From the NCBI GenBank assembly GCA_019359175.1, contig JAHHHU010000004.1:269876-333875 (forward strand): a DNA stretch of 64,000 bases, given 5' to 3'. The position numbers were made by a program, and so were the translations under genes. Shown piece by piece: positions 63,936-64,000 of this stretch. Source of the DNA: Phormidium tanganyikae FI6-MK23 (GTDB lineage Bacteria; Cyanobacteriota; Cyanobacteriia; Leptolyngbyales; Leptolyngbyaceae). The notes below the pieces were generated by a model. The model did not search any database. It was not told the DNA's origin and saw only the letters and a program-made list of their open reading frames with translations. The number at the start of each line of letters is the position of its first letter. The first letter of the stretch is position 1.

Positions 63936-64000
63936 ATGCCAGCCGAACTCAAAGCATTTATCCAGTCAAATCCCGACCCGCGAGAATTGAAACGCGCCAT
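63936..64000 (+). CDS. IS630-like transposase N-terminus, runs off the right edge
   Basis: The frame reads MPAELKAFIQSNPDPRELKR and remains open to the last base. This resembles the N-terminal HTH part of IS630-family transposases, which continue A-L-A-V-Q-M. Only 21 residues are visible. Confidence 0.5.
   Translation, partial: MPAELKAFIQSNPDPRELKRA

Noticed and set aside
1..64000. CRISPR array
   Set aside because: No regular repeat-spacer pattern was seen on either strand.

Overview
The window is cyanobacterial chromosome. It carries psaA-psaB, psbZ, ycf51, a DevBCA-type exporter and many copies of the cyanobacterial HIP1 octamer GCGATCGC. Gene content and spacing suggest a filamentous or Leptolyngbya/Oscillatoria-like organism, but the species cannot be named from sequence alone.

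Region 1 (1-25390) is a defective myovirus-type prophage. Its genes lie almost entirely on the minus strand and read from the terminase pair (22.6 kb) through portal, scaffold, capsid, head-tail connectors, sheath, tube, tail chaperones, tape measure, LysM-like and hub proteins with two wall-degrading domains, spike, baseplate wedge (gp25, gpJ, gpI) to tail fibres at the far left. One tail-fibre protein has a GH74-like beta-propeller. The tape-measure gene is split by a 111-bp MITE with a 3-bp TGA target duplication; removing the element and one TGA restores the frame exactly. The left end runs into a transposase fragment, so integrase and lysis genes are either lost or outside the window. The right end meets the 5' half of a tRNA-Pro(UGG) gene, a plausible attachment junction.

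Region 2 (25.4-47.8 kb) is ordinary chromosome. It holds a His-tailed ferrochelatase-family protein, acetolactate synthase (ilvB), an M4 metalloprotease with an emfourin-like inhibitor gene, a TetR-controlled devBCA export operon, a large membrane protein, cysA, ribH, psbZ, a CBS-CCA tRNA nucleotidyltransferase, hisIE, a patch of decayed genes near 42 kb, an alpha/beta hydrolase, a class I aminotransferase, a GldA-like dehydrogenase, ycf51 and an ArsR-type regulator.

Region 3 (47.9-57.4 kb) begins with surface polysaccharide genes: glycosyltransferase, undecaprenyl-phosphate sugar transferase, gmd and fcl for GDP-L-fucose. A thioredoxin-NHL protein follows, then a secreted protein with five repeated FF(N/D)RFKR motifs, an SDR and a MAPEG protein.

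Region 4 (57.4-62.4 kb) is the photosystem I core operon psaA-psaB with a long leader and a strong terminator. Region 5 (62.4-64 kb) is a graveyard: an antitoxin-like ORF, a retropepsin-like pseudogene with a nonsense codon, a 36-bp relic of another psaB, an IS982 transposase inactivated in at least four ways, and the start of an IS630-like transposase at the edge.
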